The position numbers and the translations under genes are program-made. Positions 63,123 through 64,000 of a stretch of DNA of 64,000 nucleotides are shown here, piece after piece. The notes beneath the pieces are model-generated. The model made no database searches and had not been told where the DNA came from. It saw nothing but the letters and a program-made list of their open reading frames with translations. Source of the DNA: Planococcus liqunii (GTDB lineage: Bacteria > Bacillota > Bacilli > Bacillales_A > Planococcaceae). The DNA lies in NCBI RefSeq assembly GCF_030413595.1, contig NZ_CP129238.1, positions 3,891,746-3,955,745 of the forward strand. The letters run 5' to 3'. The stretch's first letter is position 1; each line of letters begins with the position of its first letter.

Positions 63123-63246
63123 CATTGTCCAGACTCCAGTGCCTAGCTCTTCGGAATATAAGCCAATCCAATTACGTAGCAAAAACCGCCACTCCATTGG
63201 TCCGTCTTAGGCCTTTCAGAGCTAAACAGGCACTTCCGCTTTTCGT
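63123..63246. repeat. Dispersed palindromic repeat, copy 4 (tandem with copy 3)
   Basis: TTGTCCAGACTCCAGTGCCTAG at the left and CAGGCACTTCCGCTTTTCG at the right. It differs from copy 3 at many bases, so the pair is not a recent duplication. Confidence 0.75.
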
Positions 63247-63250
63247 TCAG

Positions 63251-63287
63251 AAAAGAAAAAAAGACCACTGATGCGGTCAGTGGACTT
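63251..63287 (-). terminator. Terminator immediately after rpmH
   Basis: CCACTGA (63265-63271) pairs with TCAGTGG (63277-63283); T7 follows on the minus strand. The stem touches the rpmH stop. Confidence 0.85.
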
Positions 63288-63423
63288 AAGCTGATAATAC
63301 TTTTCTTCCTTTGCGACGGCGTGCAGCAATTACTCTACGTCCGTTTTTCGTGCTCATACGTGCTCTGAAGCCGTGTACTTTGCTGTGTTTACGAGTATTT
63401 GGTTGGTATGTGCGTAATGTCAT
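63286..63423 (-). CDS. rpmH: 50S ribosomal protein L34
   Basis: A 45-residue very basic protein: [18 protein letters not shown], then [19 protein letters not shown]. The ATG at 63423 follows AGGAGG; it is one residue longer than the usual MKRTFQPN start. First gene left of oriC, the standard place. Confidence 0.97.
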   Translation of the reverse strand: MTLRTYQPNTRKHSKVHGFRARMSTKNGRRVIAARRRKGRKVLSA

Positions 63424-63475
63424 GGTGACACCTCCTGAATAAAAGTTAACTCTTTTCTCAAAGACAGTCTTGACT

Positions 63476-63505
63476 ATTATATAGCCGGCATGCTTCAAAT
63501 GTCAA
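63476..63505 (-). promoter_or_regulatory. rpmH promoter
   Basis: On the minus strand TTGACA (63505-63500), 18-bp spacer, TATAAT (63481-63476). Both hexamers are perfect. Confidence 0.8.
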
Positions 63506-63744
63506 TGTCTTATTAAAAAGGAGAAACAATCACCGGTTTTGCCGCATACACGCTCCGTCTGTCAGATCTCCAGCAAAACCGTCCCCTTTTCGCCTTGCCT
63601 TTCTTTATTTTCTGCTCCCTCTTTTACTGAACGGATTTGAAAAGGGATTTTGCCCTTGCTGCTTCATATGAAAGAAACAACAAAATCCATCCGCAAAACC
63701 GCTTGAATTCCTCGTGGATTTTTCGTTCTCCTTTTCTTCCCGAG

Positions 63745-63996
63745 TTATCCACATTTGCTTCAGAAAACCAAAAAAATATTGTGCACCAATATTTTTCGAA
63801 AAAATTTTATCCACACCCCTTATCTACAACTTCTGCACATAAGAAGCCCCTGTGGATAGCTTAAGTGTGCATAATAAAGGGAATGTGGATAAGTATAAGT
63901 ACTTCTTGTAATGTCTCAGTTTTTTTGTTAACATAGACTTGTTTTCACTTGTTAATAATTTTTAGCCCAAATAAGTTATCCACAAACTGTGGGTAA
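63745..63996. promoter_or_regulatory. Left part of oriC: DnaA-box cluster upstream of dnaA
   Basis: Perfect TTATCCACA boxes: 63745-63753, 63807-63815, 63884-63892 (minus) and 63976-63984. One-mismatch boxes: 63820-63828, 63851-63859 (minus), 63866-63874 (minus) and 63988-63996 (minus). The region is AT-rich and follows rpmH, as in Bacillus. dnaA would begin past 64000. 63506-63744 has no gene. Confidence 0.93.
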
Positions 63997-64000
63997 GATG

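Noticed and set aside
1..64000. CRISPR arrays, tRNA/rRNA genes, complete insertion sequences or prophage genes
   Set aside because: I looked for regular spaced repeats, tRNA-like CCA ends, transposase motifs and phage structural genes and saw none.

Overview
The window is a low-to-moderate GC Bacillota (Firmicutes) chromosome segment, most likely from Planococcaceae (Planococcus or a relative). This rests on gene order and on the wording of several proteins, not on a database search. The right end runs into the replication origin: rpmH is followed by a cluster of DnaA boxes, and dnaA should start just beyond position 64000. The window is therefore the arm leading up to oriC, and most origin-proximal genes are on the minus strand.

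Positions 1-30700 are an accessory, metabolically mixed arm. In order they hold: a CDP-alcohol transferase and flavin oxidoreductase pair; mqo; a 7TM-PAS-GGDEF diguanylate cyclase; a LURP-one protein; a glycerate kinase and SLC13 carboxylate transporter operon; a PerR-type ahpCF operon; a SAM-I riboswitch operon (polar amino acid ABC transporter plus homocysteine S-methyltransferase); a monomeric sarcosine oxidase; an HxlR, formaldehyde dehydrogenase and HbpS-like block; a DUF4317 protein; a divergent quinone-stress pair (ring-cleaving dioxygenase and MhqD-like esterase); deoD; a TPR-rifampin ADP-ribosyltransferase fusion; and a 641-residue ECF sigma factor with a long YcdB/YcdC-like C-terminal region. 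Three degraded 3' gene ends (LURP-one, DUF4317, GNAT) mark recombination junctions in this arm.

Positions 30700-64000 are the conserved origin-flanking block: rlmH, a CxxH/CxxC protein, DinB, HtrA-type protease, walJ-I-H-K-R, an M23 peptidase, purA, the replicative helicase, rplI, gdpP, DUF2232, rpsR-ssb-rpsF, ychF, DUF951, MscS, DUF554, parB-parA, noc, rsmG, mnmG, mnmE, khpB/jag, yidC, rnpA and rpmH. The genes cover cell-wall control (Wal), c-di-AMP turnover (GdpP), replication (helicase, SSB), origin segregation and nucleoid occlusion (ParAB, Noc), tRNA/rRNA modification (MnmEG, RsmG, RlmH) and membrane insertion (YidC/KhpB).

Cis-acting sites fit this position. There are three parS-type sites (in parB, upstream of noc, and in walK), an exact Noc-binding palindrome upstream of walR, and DnaA-box clusters beside rlmH, between mnmE and khpB, and at the right edge. 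A dispersed palindromic repeat family occurs at 50.2, 57.2 and 63.0-63.2 kb. The two tandem copies at 63 kb, with a terminator, separate rpmH from rnpA. I see no tRNA, rRNA, CRISPR array, complete insertion sequence or prophage.
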